From an uncultured bacterium (GTDB lineage Bacteria > Pseudomonadota > Alphaproteobacteria > Sphingomonadales > Sphingomonadaceae): 64,000 bases of DNA. The position numbers and the translations under genes are program-made. Position 1 is the stretch's first letter. Each line of letters opens with the position of its first letter. This document shows positions 25,370 through 33,901 of this stretch, one piece after another. The stretch covers positions 62,001 through 126,000 of the forward strand of contig CALOGB020000056.1 in NCBI GenBank assembly GCA_942636505.2, written 5' to 3'. A model generated the notes under the pieces. The model was given only the letters and a program-made list of their open reading frames with translations, ran no database searches and was not told the DNA's origin.

Positions 25370-26058
25370 TATGCCTGCTCCTTCTTTATGCCGCGTTCGC
25401 GATCGACCATCTGCGTGCCGGTCGCGGCGAAATAGACCATCTCGGCGACGTTGGTGGCGTGGTCGCCGATCCGCTCGAGGTTCTTGGCGACGAACAGCAG
25501 ATGCGCGACCTGGCCGATCGTCCTGGGGTTCTCGACCATGTAGGTGACGAGCGTGCGGAAGATGCTGTCGTAGAAATCGTCGAGCGCATTGTCGCATTCG
25601 ACGACGCGGACGGCTTCCTCAGGATCGCGCGCGGCAAACGCGTCGAGCACGTCGTGGACCATCTCGCTCGCCATCCGGCCCATCGCCGGCAGGATCGAGA
25701 TCGGTTCGATCCGGTGCTCGCTCTCGATCATCGGCACGCGCTTGGCGATGTTCTTGGCGTAGTCGCCGATCCGCTCGACGACGCCGGCGATCTTCAGCGC
25801 GGCGACGACCTCGCGAAGATCGACCGCCATTGGCGCGCGCAACGCGATGATCCGCACCGCGAGTCGCTCGACCTCCGCCTCGATGATGTCGATCTGCTTG
25901 TCGGCGACGCGCACCTGCTCCGCGAGCGCGAGGTCGTTGCGTTGCAGCGCCTGCATCGCCTTGTCTATCGCCTCCTCGGCGAGCCCGCCCATCTGCGAGA
26001 TCAACCCGCGGAGCTCGCCGATGTCGTTGTCGAAGGCCTTGACCGTATGCGTGTTCAT
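25369..26058 (-). CDS. phoU: Phosphate transport system regulator PhoU
   Basis: 229 residues in two repeated three-helix units. Both show the metal-binding pattern: ERIGDYAKNIAKRVP in the first and ERIGDHATNVAEMV in the second. PhoU links the Pst transporter to PhoR and keeps the regulon off when phosphate is plentiful. The ATG at 26058 gives MNTHTVKAFDNDI, the usual start; the open frame upstream is shadow of pstB. It lies 14 bases after pstB and overlaps phoB by one base. Confidence 0.95.
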   Translation of the reverse strand: MNTHTVKAFDNDIGELRGLISQMGGLAEEAIDKAMQALQRNDLALAEQVRVADKQIDIIEAEVERLAVRIIALRAPMAVDLREVVAALKIAGVVERIGDYAKNIAKRVPMIESEHRIEPISILPAMGRMASEMVHDVLDAFAARDPEEAVRVVECDNALDDFYDSIFRTLVTYMVENPRTIGQVAHLLFVAKNLERIGDHATNVAEMVYFAATGTQMVDRERGIKKEQA

Positions 26059-26072
26059 GGTCGTTTCCCGAC

Positions 26073-26852
26073 TCAGCCGTAACGGCCGGTGATGTAATCC
26101 TTGGTCCGCTCTTCGCGGGGATTGGTGAAGATGTCCGAGGTGTTGCCGTATTCGACCAGCGTACCGAGGTGGAAGAACGCGGTCTTCTGGCTGACGCGCG
26201 CCGCCTGCTGCATGTTGTGCGTGACGATCACCATGGCGTAGCGGCCGCGAAGTTCGTGGATCAGTTCTTCGATCTTCGCGGTCGCGATCGGATCGAGTGC
26301 CGAGCACGGCTCGTCCATCAGGATGACCTCGGGATCGACGGCGATCGCGCGCGCGATGCATAGCCGCTGCTGCTGGCCGCCCGACAAGGCGGTGCCGCTG
26401 TCGCTCAGCCGATCCTTGACCTCGTCCCACAGGCCGGCGCGGCGCAGCGACTTCTCGACGATCCGGTCGAGATCCGCCTTTGCACCCGCCAACCCGTGGA
26501 TGCGCGGGCCGTAGGCGACGTTCTCGTAGATCGATTTCGGGAACGGGTTGGGCTTCTGGAACACCATGCCGACGCGCGCGCGAAGCTGCACCACGTCCAT
26601 GTCGGGCGAATAGATGTCCTGGCCATCGAGCTTGATCTCGCCGGTCACACGCGCGCTCGCGACGGTGTCGTTCATGCGGTTGAGCGTGCGCAGGAAGGTC
26701 GACTTGCCGCAGCCCGACGGGCCGATGAACGCGACGACCTCGTCCTGGTCGACGTCGATCGAGACGTCGTTGATCGCGATCTTGCTGCCATAGGCGACGG
26801 AGACGTTGCGCGCCGTCATCTTGAGGACGGGAGGCTTAGAATGTTTTGGCAT
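26073..26852 (-). CDS. pstB: Phosphate ABC transporter ATP-binding protein PstB
   Basis: 259 residues with Walker [10 protein letters not shown] at 44-52, the signature [16 protein letters not shown], Walker B VILMDEP and the H-loop [24 protein letters not shown] is the typical PstB Q-loop region. It powers high-affinity phosphate import with PstC and PstA. The ATG overlaps the pstA stop as TGATG. Confidence 0.97.
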   Translation of the reverse strand: MPKHSKPPVLKMTARNVSVAYGSKIAINDVSIDVDQDEVVAFIGPSGCGKSTFLRTLNRMNDTVASARVTGEIKLDGQDIYSPDMDVVQLRARVGMVFQKPNPFPKSIYENVAYGPRIHGLAGAKADLDRIVEKSLRRAGLWDEVKDRLSDSGTALSGGQQQRLCIARAIAVDPEVILMDEPCSALDPIATAKIEELIHELRGRYAMVIVTHNMQQAARVSQKTAFFHLGTLVEYGNTSDIFTNPREERTKDYITGRYG

Positions 26853-28150
26853 CACCAGCGGGTCTCGAATCGGTTGCGGAGGTAGATCGCGACGCCGTTC
26901 ATCGCGAGCAGGAACACGAGCAGGACGATGATCGCGGCGGAGGTCTTCTCGACGAAGCCGCGGCTGACCTGATCGGACCACAGGAAGATTTGGACGGGCA
27001 GGACGGTCGCGGGATCGCTTAGCCCGGACGGCGGGGCTGCGATGAAGGCGCGCATGCCGATCATCAGCAACGGCGCGGTCTCGCCCAGCGCGCGCGCCAT
27101 GCCGATGATCGTGCCGGTGAGGATACCGGGCAGCGCGAGCGGCAGGACGTGGTGGAACACGACCTGCACCGGTGATGCGCCGATCCCGAGCGCGGCGTCG
27201 CGGATCGACGGCGGAACGGCCTTGATCGCGTTGCGCCCGGCGATGACGATGACGGGCATCGTCATCAGCGCGAGGGTCAGGCCGCCCACTATGGGTGCCG
27301 AGCGCGGCATGCCGAACGTGCCGAGGAACACGGCCAACCCGAGCAGGCCGAAGATGATCGACGGCACCGCCGCGAGGTTGTTGATCGACACCTCGATCAG
27401 GTCGGTCCAGCGGTTCTTCGGCGCATATTCCTCGAGATATAGCGCCGACAGCACGCCGATCGGGAACGCCAGCAGCAACGTGACGATCATCGTCAACAGC
27501 GACCCCTTGAACGCCCCCCAGATCCCGACGCGGGTCGCATCGGTCGAGTCCGCGGAGGTTAGGAAGCCCGCGTTGAACCCACGGGTCAGCGCGCCGCTTG
27601 CCTTCAATCGCGCGACGATCGCTTCGGCGTCGCGCGTGCCGTTACCCTTGGCGGCGACGTCGATCGGGCTGGAGACGGGGACTTCGAACACGGTCTTGCG
27701 CTGGAGCAGAGACGGGTCGGCCTTGATCGCATCGCGGACCACCGCCCAGGCGCCGTCGGAGAGCAGGTCGGTGCCGTCCTTGCCGAACGCCTTCGTGGCG
27801 GCGAGGTCGACCGTGCCTTCCAGCCCTGCACCCGCAAGCGCGAGATCGGCGCCGCGCCCGACGAGGCGGGCGGGCTCGATCGGCAGCTTGGCGGCGGCGA
27901 GATTGACCGGGAGCGACACGCGCGTCTCGACGAACCCGCTCGCCCCCTGCATCACCATCGTGATCAGCAGGTATGCGAGGAACGCGGCGGACAGCCATAC
28001 CGCGGCGAGCCCGGCGAAGCGGAAGCGGCGCTCCGATGCATAGCGGCGGCGGATGCGCGATTGCATCGCCTGCGTGGTCCAGTCGGTCGGCACGCGGCGC
28101 ACGGGTTCCGCATTCGTCACAGGAATCTGGGGCACGAGCGTGTCACTCAT
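26852..28150 (-). CDS. pstA: Phosphate ABC transporter permease PstA (long form)
   Basis: 432 residues, against about 300 in E. coli. A first membrane helix near residues 45-70 is followed by about 130 extra residues before the permease core, the DUF3333-type extension common in Alphaproteobacteria. The core ([28 protein letters not shown]) and the ATPase-coupling loop ([25 protein letters not shown], shown in part) are standard. It overlaps pstC by eight bases and pstB by one. Confidence 0.93.
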   Translation of the reverse strand: MSDTLVPQIPVTNAEPVRRVPTDWTTQAMQSRIRRRYASERRFRFAGLAAVWLSAAFLAYLLITMVMQGASGFVETRVSLPVNLAAAKLPIEPARLVGRGADLALAGAGLEGTVDLAATKAFGKDGTDLLSDGAWAVVRDAIKADPSLLQRKTVFEVPVSSPIDVAAKGNGTRDAEAIVARLKASGALTRGFNAGFLTSADSTDATRVGIWGAFKGSLLTMIVTLLLAFPIGVLSALYLEEYAPKNRWTDLIEVSINNLAAVPSIIFGLLGLAVFLGTFGMPRSAPIVGGLTLALMTMPVIVIAGRNAIKAVPPSIRDAALGIGASPVQVVFHHVLPLALPGILTGTIIGMARALGETAPLLMIGMRAFIAAPPSGLSDPATVLPVQIFLWSDQVSRGFVEKTSAAIIVLLVFLLAMNGVAIYLRNRFETRW

Positions 28151-29519
28151 AGGCTTCGCGGTACCGTTTGACGACGCGCAGCGCGACGATGTTGAGAAGG
28201 AGCGTGACCACGAACAGCGTCAGGCCCAGCGCGAACGCGGCGAGCGTCTTGGGGCTGTCGAACTCCGCCTCGCCGGTCAGCAGGTCGACGATCTGCTTTG
28301 TGACGGTGGTGGTGCTCGCGAACGGGTTGAGCGTCAGCGTGGCAACACCCGATGCGGCCATGACGACGATCATCGTCTCGCCGATCGCACGCGAAACAGC
28401 CAGCAGCACGCCGCCGACGACGCCGGGCAGGGCGGCCGGGAGCAACACGCGGCGGATCGTCTCGGACGAGGTCGCGCCCATCGCGAGGCTCCCGTCACGC
28501 ATCGACGAGGGAACCGCCGCAATCGAATCGTCCGCCATCGACGACACGAACGGGATGATCATGATGCCCATCACGAGACCCGCCGCGAGCGCGCTCTCAG
28601 ACGACGCCCAGCTGATCCCGACCGACACGGCGAGGTCACGCACCGCAGGCGCGACCGTCAGCGCGGCGAAATAGCCGTAGACGACGGTCGGCACGCCCGC
28701 GAGCACCTCGAGGATCGGCTTCATCCACTTGCGCGTGTTGGGCGCGGCATATTGCGTGAGGTAGATCGCGCTCATCAGCCCGAACGGAATGGCGACGATC
28801 ATCGCGATCACCGCGCCGATGAAGAACGTCCCCCAGAACAACGGCACCGCGCCGAGCGACGCGCCTGGATCGCGGCCATCGATGACCTGCGGGCTCCAGT
28901 GCGTGCCGAACAGGAAGTCGGTAATCGGCACGACCGAGAAGAACCGCGCGGACTCGTACAGCAGCGACGCGACGATGCCGACCGTGGTCAGGATCGCGAT
29001 CAGCGATGCGCCAAGCAGCATCAGCATCACGACCCGCTCGACCTGAGTCCGTGCGCCGAACCCGGGCTTGACGCGCGTGAAGGCGAACGCGCCGCCGGCA
29101 AAGGCGAGCAGCAACGCGGCGGCGGTGGCGATCCAGTCGTAGCGCGATTGCGCCGCGGCGTAGGACGGGGCCAGCGTTCGCGCGAGCCCGTGGAACGCGC
29201 CGAAGCTGCGACCTTCCGCGAGGCTGCGGGCTTCGGACAGGATCGATGCGCGGTCGAAGCCAGGCGGGGGGAGCTGGATCGCGGCTGGCGTGGCAAGCAC
29301 CGCATCGGTGACGAGCGCGGGCGCGGTCATCGACCAGACCACGAGGAAGACGAGCGGCGGAATTGCCGTCCACAACGCGACGTACCAGCCGTGATGCGAC
29401 GGCAGCGAGCTGAACCGCACGGTGCTGCCGGCGCGGAAGCGGGTGGCGCGGACGCGGGCGGTGAGCCACCCGATCAGGCCTAGGCCGAGGACGAGGAAGA
29501 GAAGAGCGATGGGGGACAT
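28143..29519 (-). CDS. pstC: Phosphate ABC transporter permease PstC (long form)
   Basis: 458 residues. Two N-terminal membrane helices and a periplasmic segment come before the usual six-helix permease. YGYFAALTVAPAVRD and the coupling loop with SLAMGATSSETIRRVLLPAALPG (in part) identify it. The ATG at 29519 has GGAGGA just upstream. About 270 bases with two palindromic repeats separate it from pstS, though both read the same way. Confidence 0.92.
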   Translation of the reverse strand: MSPIALLFLVLGLGLIGWLTARVRATRFRAGSTVRFSSLPSHHGWYVALWTAIPPLVFLVVWSMTAPALVTDAVLATPAAIQLPPPGFDRASILSEARSLAEGRSFGAFHGLARTLAPSYAAAQSRYDWIATAAALLLAFAGGAFAFTRVKPGFGARTQVERVVMLMLLGASLIAILTTVGIVASLLYESARFFSVVPITDFLFGTHWSPQVIDGRDPGASLGAVPLFWGTFFIGAVIAMIVAIPFGLMSAIYLTQYAAPNTRKWMKPILEVLAGVPTVVYGYFAALTVAPAVRDLAVSVGISWASSESALAAGLVMGIMIIPFVSSMADDSIAAVPSSMRDGSLAMGATSSETIRRVLLPAALPGVVGGVLLAVSRAIGETMIVVMAASGVATLTLNPFASTTTVTKQIVDLLTGEAEFDSPKTLAAFALGLTLFVVTLLLNIVALRVVKRYREAYE

Positions 29520-29541
29520 CAGGCATGTCCTCCCAGAGCAA

Positions 29542-29646
29542 CCACCCCGGCGGAGGCCGGGGCCCAATTGGGGAGGTCGCAGTAACGGCGCGCTGTCCTC
29601 ACCAATGCAACGGTGCCCCATTGGGCCCCGGCCTTAGCCGGGGTGG
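29542..29646. repeat. Palindromic repeat, family B, within the pst operon
   Basis: A two-armed copy between pstS and pstC. One arm carries a substitution (GGCCTTAGCC), and the first has GGCGGAGGCC. Confidence 0.9.
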
Positions 29647-29682
29647 CTGCTCTGTTAAGTGGTGTTATCGCCGCCAAACTCC

Positions 29683-29760
29683 CGTTCCCCCGCGGACGTG
29701 GGGGCCCAGCTAAGTTCCGATCGCGCGCTTGGCTCCTGGGCCCCCGCTTTCGCGGGGGAA
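29683..29760. repeat. Palindromic repeat, family C, within the pst operon
   Basis: Arms CCCGTTCCCCCGCGGACGTG and the facing CCCCCGCTTTCGCGGGGGAA form a diverged copy placed just after the pstS stop. Here it could act as a partial terminator or RNA-stability element. Confidence 0.75.
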
Positions 29761-29793
29761 CTAGCAAAGGAGTACGGTTGGGTGAGAAACGCA

Positions 29794-30852
29794 TCACGAC
29801 AGCACCGCCGGATCCAGCACAGTCTCGTTCGCGATAATCGCCGCAGACCGCGCCTGGATCGCCGCAGGCGAAGCAATCAACCCCCGCTTCACCAACGGCC
29901 CCGTCGCCCCCCAGTTCGCCGCATACAGTTTCAACAAATTCCGCAGTCCCGGAATCGCGGTCAGATGCGCCTTCTTCACGTAGATATAGAGCGGCCGAGA
30001 CCCCGGATACGCGTTATCCGCGATCGTCGCATAGGTCGGCGCCACGCCCGAGATCGACACCCCGTTCACGTCGTCCTTGTTCTCTTCGAGATAGCTGTAC
30101 CCGAACACCCCGATCGCATTGGGGTTCGACTGCAATTTCTGGACGATCAGATTGTCGTTCTCGCCCGCATCGACATACACGCCGTCCTCGCGCACCCGCG
30201 TGCACAACGCCTTGTGCGCCTCGGCATCCGACTTCGCGAGCGCCTTGGCCGTCGGATCGCTCGCCTCGCACCCCTTGGTCAGGATCAGCTCGGCGAGCGC
30301 ATCGCGTGTGCCACTCGTCGCCGGCGGGCCATAAACCTGAATCGGCACGGCGGGCAGCGCAGGATTGACGTCGCGCCAGACCCGAGCCGTGTTCACCTTG
30401 CCCCCCGGATTGGCGGCCAGTGCCTTGTAGAGATCGGTCGGCGTCAGCTGCATCTTCGGGCCGTTCTTCGCCTCGGCAAAGGCGATTCCGTCGATCCCCA
30501 CCTGGATCTCGATCACGTCGCGCACGCCGTTCTTCGCGCAGGTCGCGTATTCGCTCGCCTTCATCCGCCGCGACGCGTCCTCGATATCGGGATGCGCCGC
30601 GCCGATCCCTGCGCAGAACAGCTTCATGCCCGCGCCGGTCCCGGTCGATTCGATCACCGGCGCCTTCGCATCGGGATCGTTCGCGACGAGCTGCTCGGCG
30701 ATCATCGTCGTGAACGGATAGACGGTGGAGGACCCGACCGCGGTGATCTGGTCACGCGAGCCCGCACCGCCGCCGTTCGCCTGATCGACGCACGCGGCCA
30801 GAACCCCAACCACCCCTAGAAGAACGAACCGCTGCACCAGAATTCCCGTCAT
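29794..30852 (-). CDS. pstS: Phosphate-binding lipoprotein PstS
   Basis: 352 residues. The lipobox VLAAC (Cys21) indicates a lipid-anchored periplasmic binding protein. ITAVGSSTVYPFTTMIAEQL and ATSGTRDAL are the phosphate-contacting segments of this family, and ESTGTGAGMKLFC matches the hinge loop. It captures phosphate for PstCAB. A Pho box ends 34 bases before its ATG, so it is the first gene of a PhoB-activated transcript. Confidence 0.93.
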   Translation of the reverse strand: MTGILVQRFVLLGVVGVLAACVDQANGGGAGSRDQITAVGSSTVYPFTTMIAEQLVANDPDAKAPVIESTGTGAGMKLFCAGIGAAHPDIEDASRRMKASEYATCAKNGVRDVIEIQVGIDGIAFAEAKNGPKMQLTPTDLYKALAANPGGKVNTARVWRDVNPALPAVPIQVYGPPATSGTRDALAELILTKGCEASDPTAKALAKSDAEAHKALCTRVREDGVYVDAGENDNLIVQKLQSNPNAIGVFGYSYLEENKDDVNGVSISGVAPTYATIADNAYPGSRPLYIYVKKAHLTAIPGLRNLLKLYAANWGATGPLVKRGLIASPAAIQARSAAIIANETVLDPAVLS

Positions 30853-30886
30853 GCACCGGCCTTAGCGGTACTTAAGACGATCCTGT

Positions 30887-30915
30887 GTGACAGTTGGGTT
30901 ACCCTTTTATGACAG
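30887..30915 (-). promoter_or_regulatory. Pho box (PhoB-binding site) upstream of pstS, overlapping the phoR stop
   Basis: On the minus strand three 11-base units follow one another: CTGTCATAAAA, GGGTAACCCAA and CTGTCACACAG. The first and third match the CTGTCAT half-site; the middle one is degenerate. The spacing fits PhoB tandem binding. The phoR stop codon (30899-30901) is inside the site. A TTAAGT-like -10 lies about ten bases downstream. Confidence 0.8.
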
Positions 30916-32125
30916 CGCCTTTGGTTGCGCCGCCGCTCGGGGGCAGGATGACGGAAACCACCGTCCCGACGCCGACCTGACTCGCGATATCGAGCCGTCC
31001 GCGGTGCCGCTCGACAATATGCTTGACGATCGCCAGCCCAAGACCCGTCCCGCCCAGCGACCGGCTGCGCCCCGCATCGGCGCGATAGAATCGTTCGGTC
31101 AGCCGCGGGATGTGCACCGCCGCGATCCCGTCGCCCTCGTCGCGGATCGACAGGCGGATCATTCCGGCATCGTCGCGCTTCAGTTCGATCGTCACCGGCG
31201 TCCCCGCACGCCCATATTTCATCGCATTGCCTATGAGGTTGTGGAGCATCTGCGACAGCTGCACCCGATCCCCCGACACTGGCGCCAGATTGGGATCGAT
31301 CGTCGCGACCAGATCGTGTCCCCGATCGCCGGCCGCATCGGCCAGTTCCTCGCGCGTGTCCTCGACGAGTTGCGCGAAATCGACCGCCTGGTCGGGCAGG
31401 CGAAACTTCTCCGCCTCGATGCGCGACAGCGAGATCAGGTCCTCGACCAGCCGCTGCATCCGCCGCGCCTCGTCGTCCATCACCTTGAGGAAGCGCGCGC
31501 GGACCTCCGCATCTTCGCCTGCCTCGTCGCGCAACGTCTCGATAAAGCCGAGGATCGACGCCAGCGGCGTGCGCAGTTCGTGGCTCGCGTTCGCGACGAA
31601 ATCGATCCGCATCCGCTCGGCCGCGTAGTTGCCGGTCTGGTCGACAAGGTGGACGATTCGCTGGCCTTCCGACGTCTCGCTGAGCAGCATTTCCCAGCGC
31701 TGATCCCGCGTGCCCAGCCCGACCAGCTCGATCGGTCGCTCGCCGTCGATCGGCCCCGGCGTCCCGAGGCGCTCTGCCGCCGCAGGATGGCGGATCGCAA
31801 CGCGCGCGTCCTCGCCAAGGATATGCGCGCCGAGCAACGTCCGCGCGGCACGATTGGCGACCACTACGCGGCCGTCCTCGACCAGCATCACCGGCGCGAC
31901 GATCGCATCGAGAACGTCGTCGAGCACCGACGGCGACACGCTCGTCGCGTCATCCATGGCAGGCGTCTCGTCCCCGGTGCCGGCCGCCACCAGCGCGGCT
32001 GCGATTCCCCCGACAAGCGCGACGATCGCGCCCTGCACGTCATGCGTAAGCGCGAACACCGCCACGGCAGCGATGACGACCACGACGATCGCCCAAAACG
32101 TACGCAGGCCAAATCCGGAAAGCAT
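30899..32125 (-). CDS. phoR: Phosphate regulon sensor histidine kinase PhoR
   Basis: 408 residues. Two short hydrophobic segments near residues 10-50 anchor it without a large periplasmic domain, as expected for PhoR. A PAS-like region (about 68-165) follows, then the HisKA motif with H182 (FVANASHELRTPLASILGF) and an ATPase domain with HNLIGNAMKYG, RDEGDGI and GGTGLGLAIVKHI. The ATG at 32125 follows AGGAGA. It opens the phosphate block, and its stop lies in the Pho box of pstS. Confidence 0.93.
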   Translation of the reverse strand: MLSGFGLRTFWAIVVVVIAAVAVFALTHDVQGAIVALVGGIAAALVAAGTGDETPAMDDATSVSPSVLDDVLDAIVAPVMLVEDGRVVVANRAARTLLGAHILGEDARVAIRHPAAAERLGTPGPIDGERPIELVGLGTRDQRWEMLLSETSEGQRIVHLVDQTGNYAAERMRIDFVANASHELRTPLASILGFIETLRDEAGEDAEVRARFLKVMDDEARRMQRLVEDLISLSRIEAEKFRLPDQAVDFAQLVEDTREELADAAGDRGHDLVATIDPNLAPVSGDRVQLSQMLHNLIGNAMKYGRAGTPVTIELKRDDAGMIRLSIRDEGDGIAAVHIPRLTERFYRADAGRSRSLGGTGLGLAIVKHIVERHRGRLDIASQVGVGTVVSVILPPSGGATKGAVIKG

Positions 32126-32338
32126 TGCGGTCTCCTGGGACGGAATCGACGTCCATGCGCAGCGCCATACAGCGGCACGGTGCAAACCGGTATCGTCTGT
32201 TGGCGCCGTCGACTTGCCGACCGCGGAAACGAACGGCGTGTGAAGTCGTCCTACTCCGGCACGCTCTCCCAAGCGTCGATACGGCGATGTTGTCAGCGCT
32301 TCAGGATTATGAAAGGGCTGTGGTCTAGCAGGGGCATC

Positions 32339-32764
32339 ATGGACGACATCGAACTCAACCAAGATCCGGTCGCAACCGCGGAGACCGACACCGGCGTTCC
32401 ATCGCGTCGCCGCGTGCTGGCGCTCGGCGCGGTGACTGCAGGCATGGTGGTGTCGATTCGCCCGGCGCTCGCGCAGACCGCGGGTTCGGTGTTGAACTGC
32501 GAGATCCCCGTGCCCGATCCGGGTCGCGCGGGCAGCTATATCGATGCGGATGGAGGCGTCGTGCCAGCGCGTACCAAGGGTGCATTCCCGCCCTCGACCC
32601 GCGCGTTCAAGGGTGAAGAGGTCAAGCGCGCCTTGGCCAGCGGCAGCACGCTGCCCGGTACCGATTCGGACCGCAGCCGCGCGTACGTCAAATATATCCG
32701 CCGGTTGCAGCGCGGCCAGGGCGGCTTCACCTGCTTCGCATCGTTGCAGATGCCGCGCGGCTGA
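32339..32764 (+). CDS. Tat-exported protein at the head of the HPr-rel-A cassette; candidate substrate
   Basis: 141 residues. SRRRVLALGAVTAGMVVSI (22-40) with ALA-Q near 45 is a twin-arginine signal. The mature part, about 96 residues, has two cysteines (C54 and C132), a glycine-rich SYIDADGGVVPARTKGAFPPS region, several serines and threonines, and ends FASLQMPRG. It lies four bases before the PqqD-like gene on the same strand, so co-expression is almost certain. I recognise no enzyme family. Being small, exported and adjacent to tailoring-type enzymes makes it the obvious candidate for what they modify; that is inference. Confidence 0.7.
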   Translation: MDDIELNQDPVATAETDTGVPSRRRVLALGAVTAGMVVSIRPALAQTAGSVLNCEIPVPDPGRAGSYIDADGGVVPARTKGAFPPSTRAFKGEEVKRALASGSTLPGTDSDRSRAYVKYIRRLQRGQGGFTCFASLQMPRG

Positions 32765-32768
32765 AGCC

Positions 32769-33044
32769 GTGTCCGAGCCGATCTTTCGGGGCCCGCCCGA
32801 CGGGGGCCTGCTGGTCGCGCCGCTCGATGAATTCACCGCGGTCTATCATCGCGCGTCGGGGATCACGCACTTACTGACCGAACCCGCGCCGCAGATTCTG
32901 GCGGTGTTAGGCGAAGGAGCATCGTCGCTGGACGTCCTCCTGGAGCGGCTTGGACGGGACTATGATCTCGACGACGGTACGCGTGAGGCTTTGGCGGCAC
33001 GGCTAGAGGAACTGGTCGAAGCCGGACTGATCGAGCGGGCATGA
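32769..33044 (+). CDS. HPr-rel-A system PqqD family peptide chaperone
   Basis: 91 residues from a GTG at 32769. The pattern FTAVYHRASGITHLLTEPAPQILAVL, then LEELVEAGLIER, is that of PqqD-like/RRE proteins, which bind the leader of a peptide and present it to modifying enzymes. It is followed by the HprK-like kinase with an ATGA overlap. This pairing is what defines the HPr-rel-A system. A longer open frame upstream overlaps the Tat gene and is not credible. Confidence 0.82.
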   Translation: MSEPIFRGPPDGGLLVAPLDEFTAVYHRASGITHLLTEPAPQILAVLGEGASSLDVLLERLGRDYDLDDGTREALAARLEELVEAGLIERA

Positions 33045-33901
33045 GGCACGATTTTTCCGTCCGTATCGGGCCGGTCGGTTTCCGCATCGGCTCCGACTGG
33101 CGCGCGCCGATCGCCGAACTCCAAAGCCTGTACCGCGATTACCCTAAGCCGCACGACGGCGTGCCGGACTTCACCGTGCGCCTGTTTGCGCGGCGTCCGT
33201 GGCGCAGGATCATACGCCCATCCGTCGAGATCGGTGGCGATTACATGCTCCCCGAAGCTGCACCCTTGCCGCTCCGCCAGGGATTGCTCGCAGCCGAGAT
33301 GGCGATGAACCTCCAGATGGCCCTAGGTGCCCGTCGTTATCTTCTGCTCCACGCGTCCGCAGTCGAGCGCGATGGTCGTGCCCTGTTGCTGACCGGCATC
33401 TCGGGCGCAGGGAAATCGACGCTCGCAACCTTGCTCGCGGCGAAAGGCTGGCGGTTCATGGGGGACGAGTTCGCGTTGCTCGATCCCGCGACCGGGCAGA
33501 TCCACGCATTCCCGCGATTGATCAGCCTGAAGAACGAAGCGATCGCTGCGGCCGAATTGGCGTGGCCGGATGCGCGGATGGGGCCGCTGATGCCGGCGAC
33601 GCCGAAAGGCGACATCCGCCACATGGTCCCCGATGCTCGGGCGATCGCGGCGATGGATATGCCTGCGACGCCCGCGCTGCTGGTGTTTCCGCGCTATGGT
33701 TTCGGGGCGGAGACGCGATCGGTGCCGCCGGCCGAGTCGTTCGTGCGGATGACGCAGGCCTCGACCAACTACGTCGCGCTGGGCGAGGCCGGCTTTCGGG
33801 CGCTGACGGGCCTGATCGCCGACGTTCCTTCGGTCGCGATCGATTATCCGGACGGTGCGAGCGCGATCGAACAGGTCGAAGCCCTATGGTCCGCCTTGTG
33901 A
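33041..33901 (+). CDS. HprK-related kinase A
   Basis: 286 residues. GISGAGKSTLATLLAAKGW (Walker A near 119-127) with LLLHASAVE just before and FMGDEFALLDP after is the core of HPr kinase. The HprK N-terminal domain is absent, and no HPr gene is nearby. Family members of this branch are thought to phosphorylate something other than HPr. By analogy with HprK-like kinases in some lasso-peptide clusters, which phosphorylate a peptide, a serine or threonine in a peptide or protein is plausible. It overlaps both neighbours by four bases. Confidence 0.85.
   Translation: MRHDFSVRIGPVGFRIGSDWRAPIAELQSLYRDYPKPHDGVPDFTVRLFARRPWRRIIRPSVEIGGDYMLPEAAPLPLRQGLLAAEMAMNLQMALGARRYLLLHASAVERDGRALLLTGISGAGKSTLATLLAAKGWRFMGDEFALLDPATGQIHAFPRLISLKNEAIAAAELAWPDARMGPLMPATPKGDIRHMVPDARAIAAMDMPATPALLVFPRYGFGAETRSVPPAESFVRMTQASTNYVALGEAGFRALTGLIADVPSVAIDYPDGASAIEQVEALWSAL

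Noticed and set aside
30887..32764. Long rightward open frame of about 625 codons antisense to phoR, continuing into the Tat-signal gene
   Set aside because: It is the shadow of a high-GC gene; only its last part from 32339 has a proper start, a Tat signal and a sensible protein.
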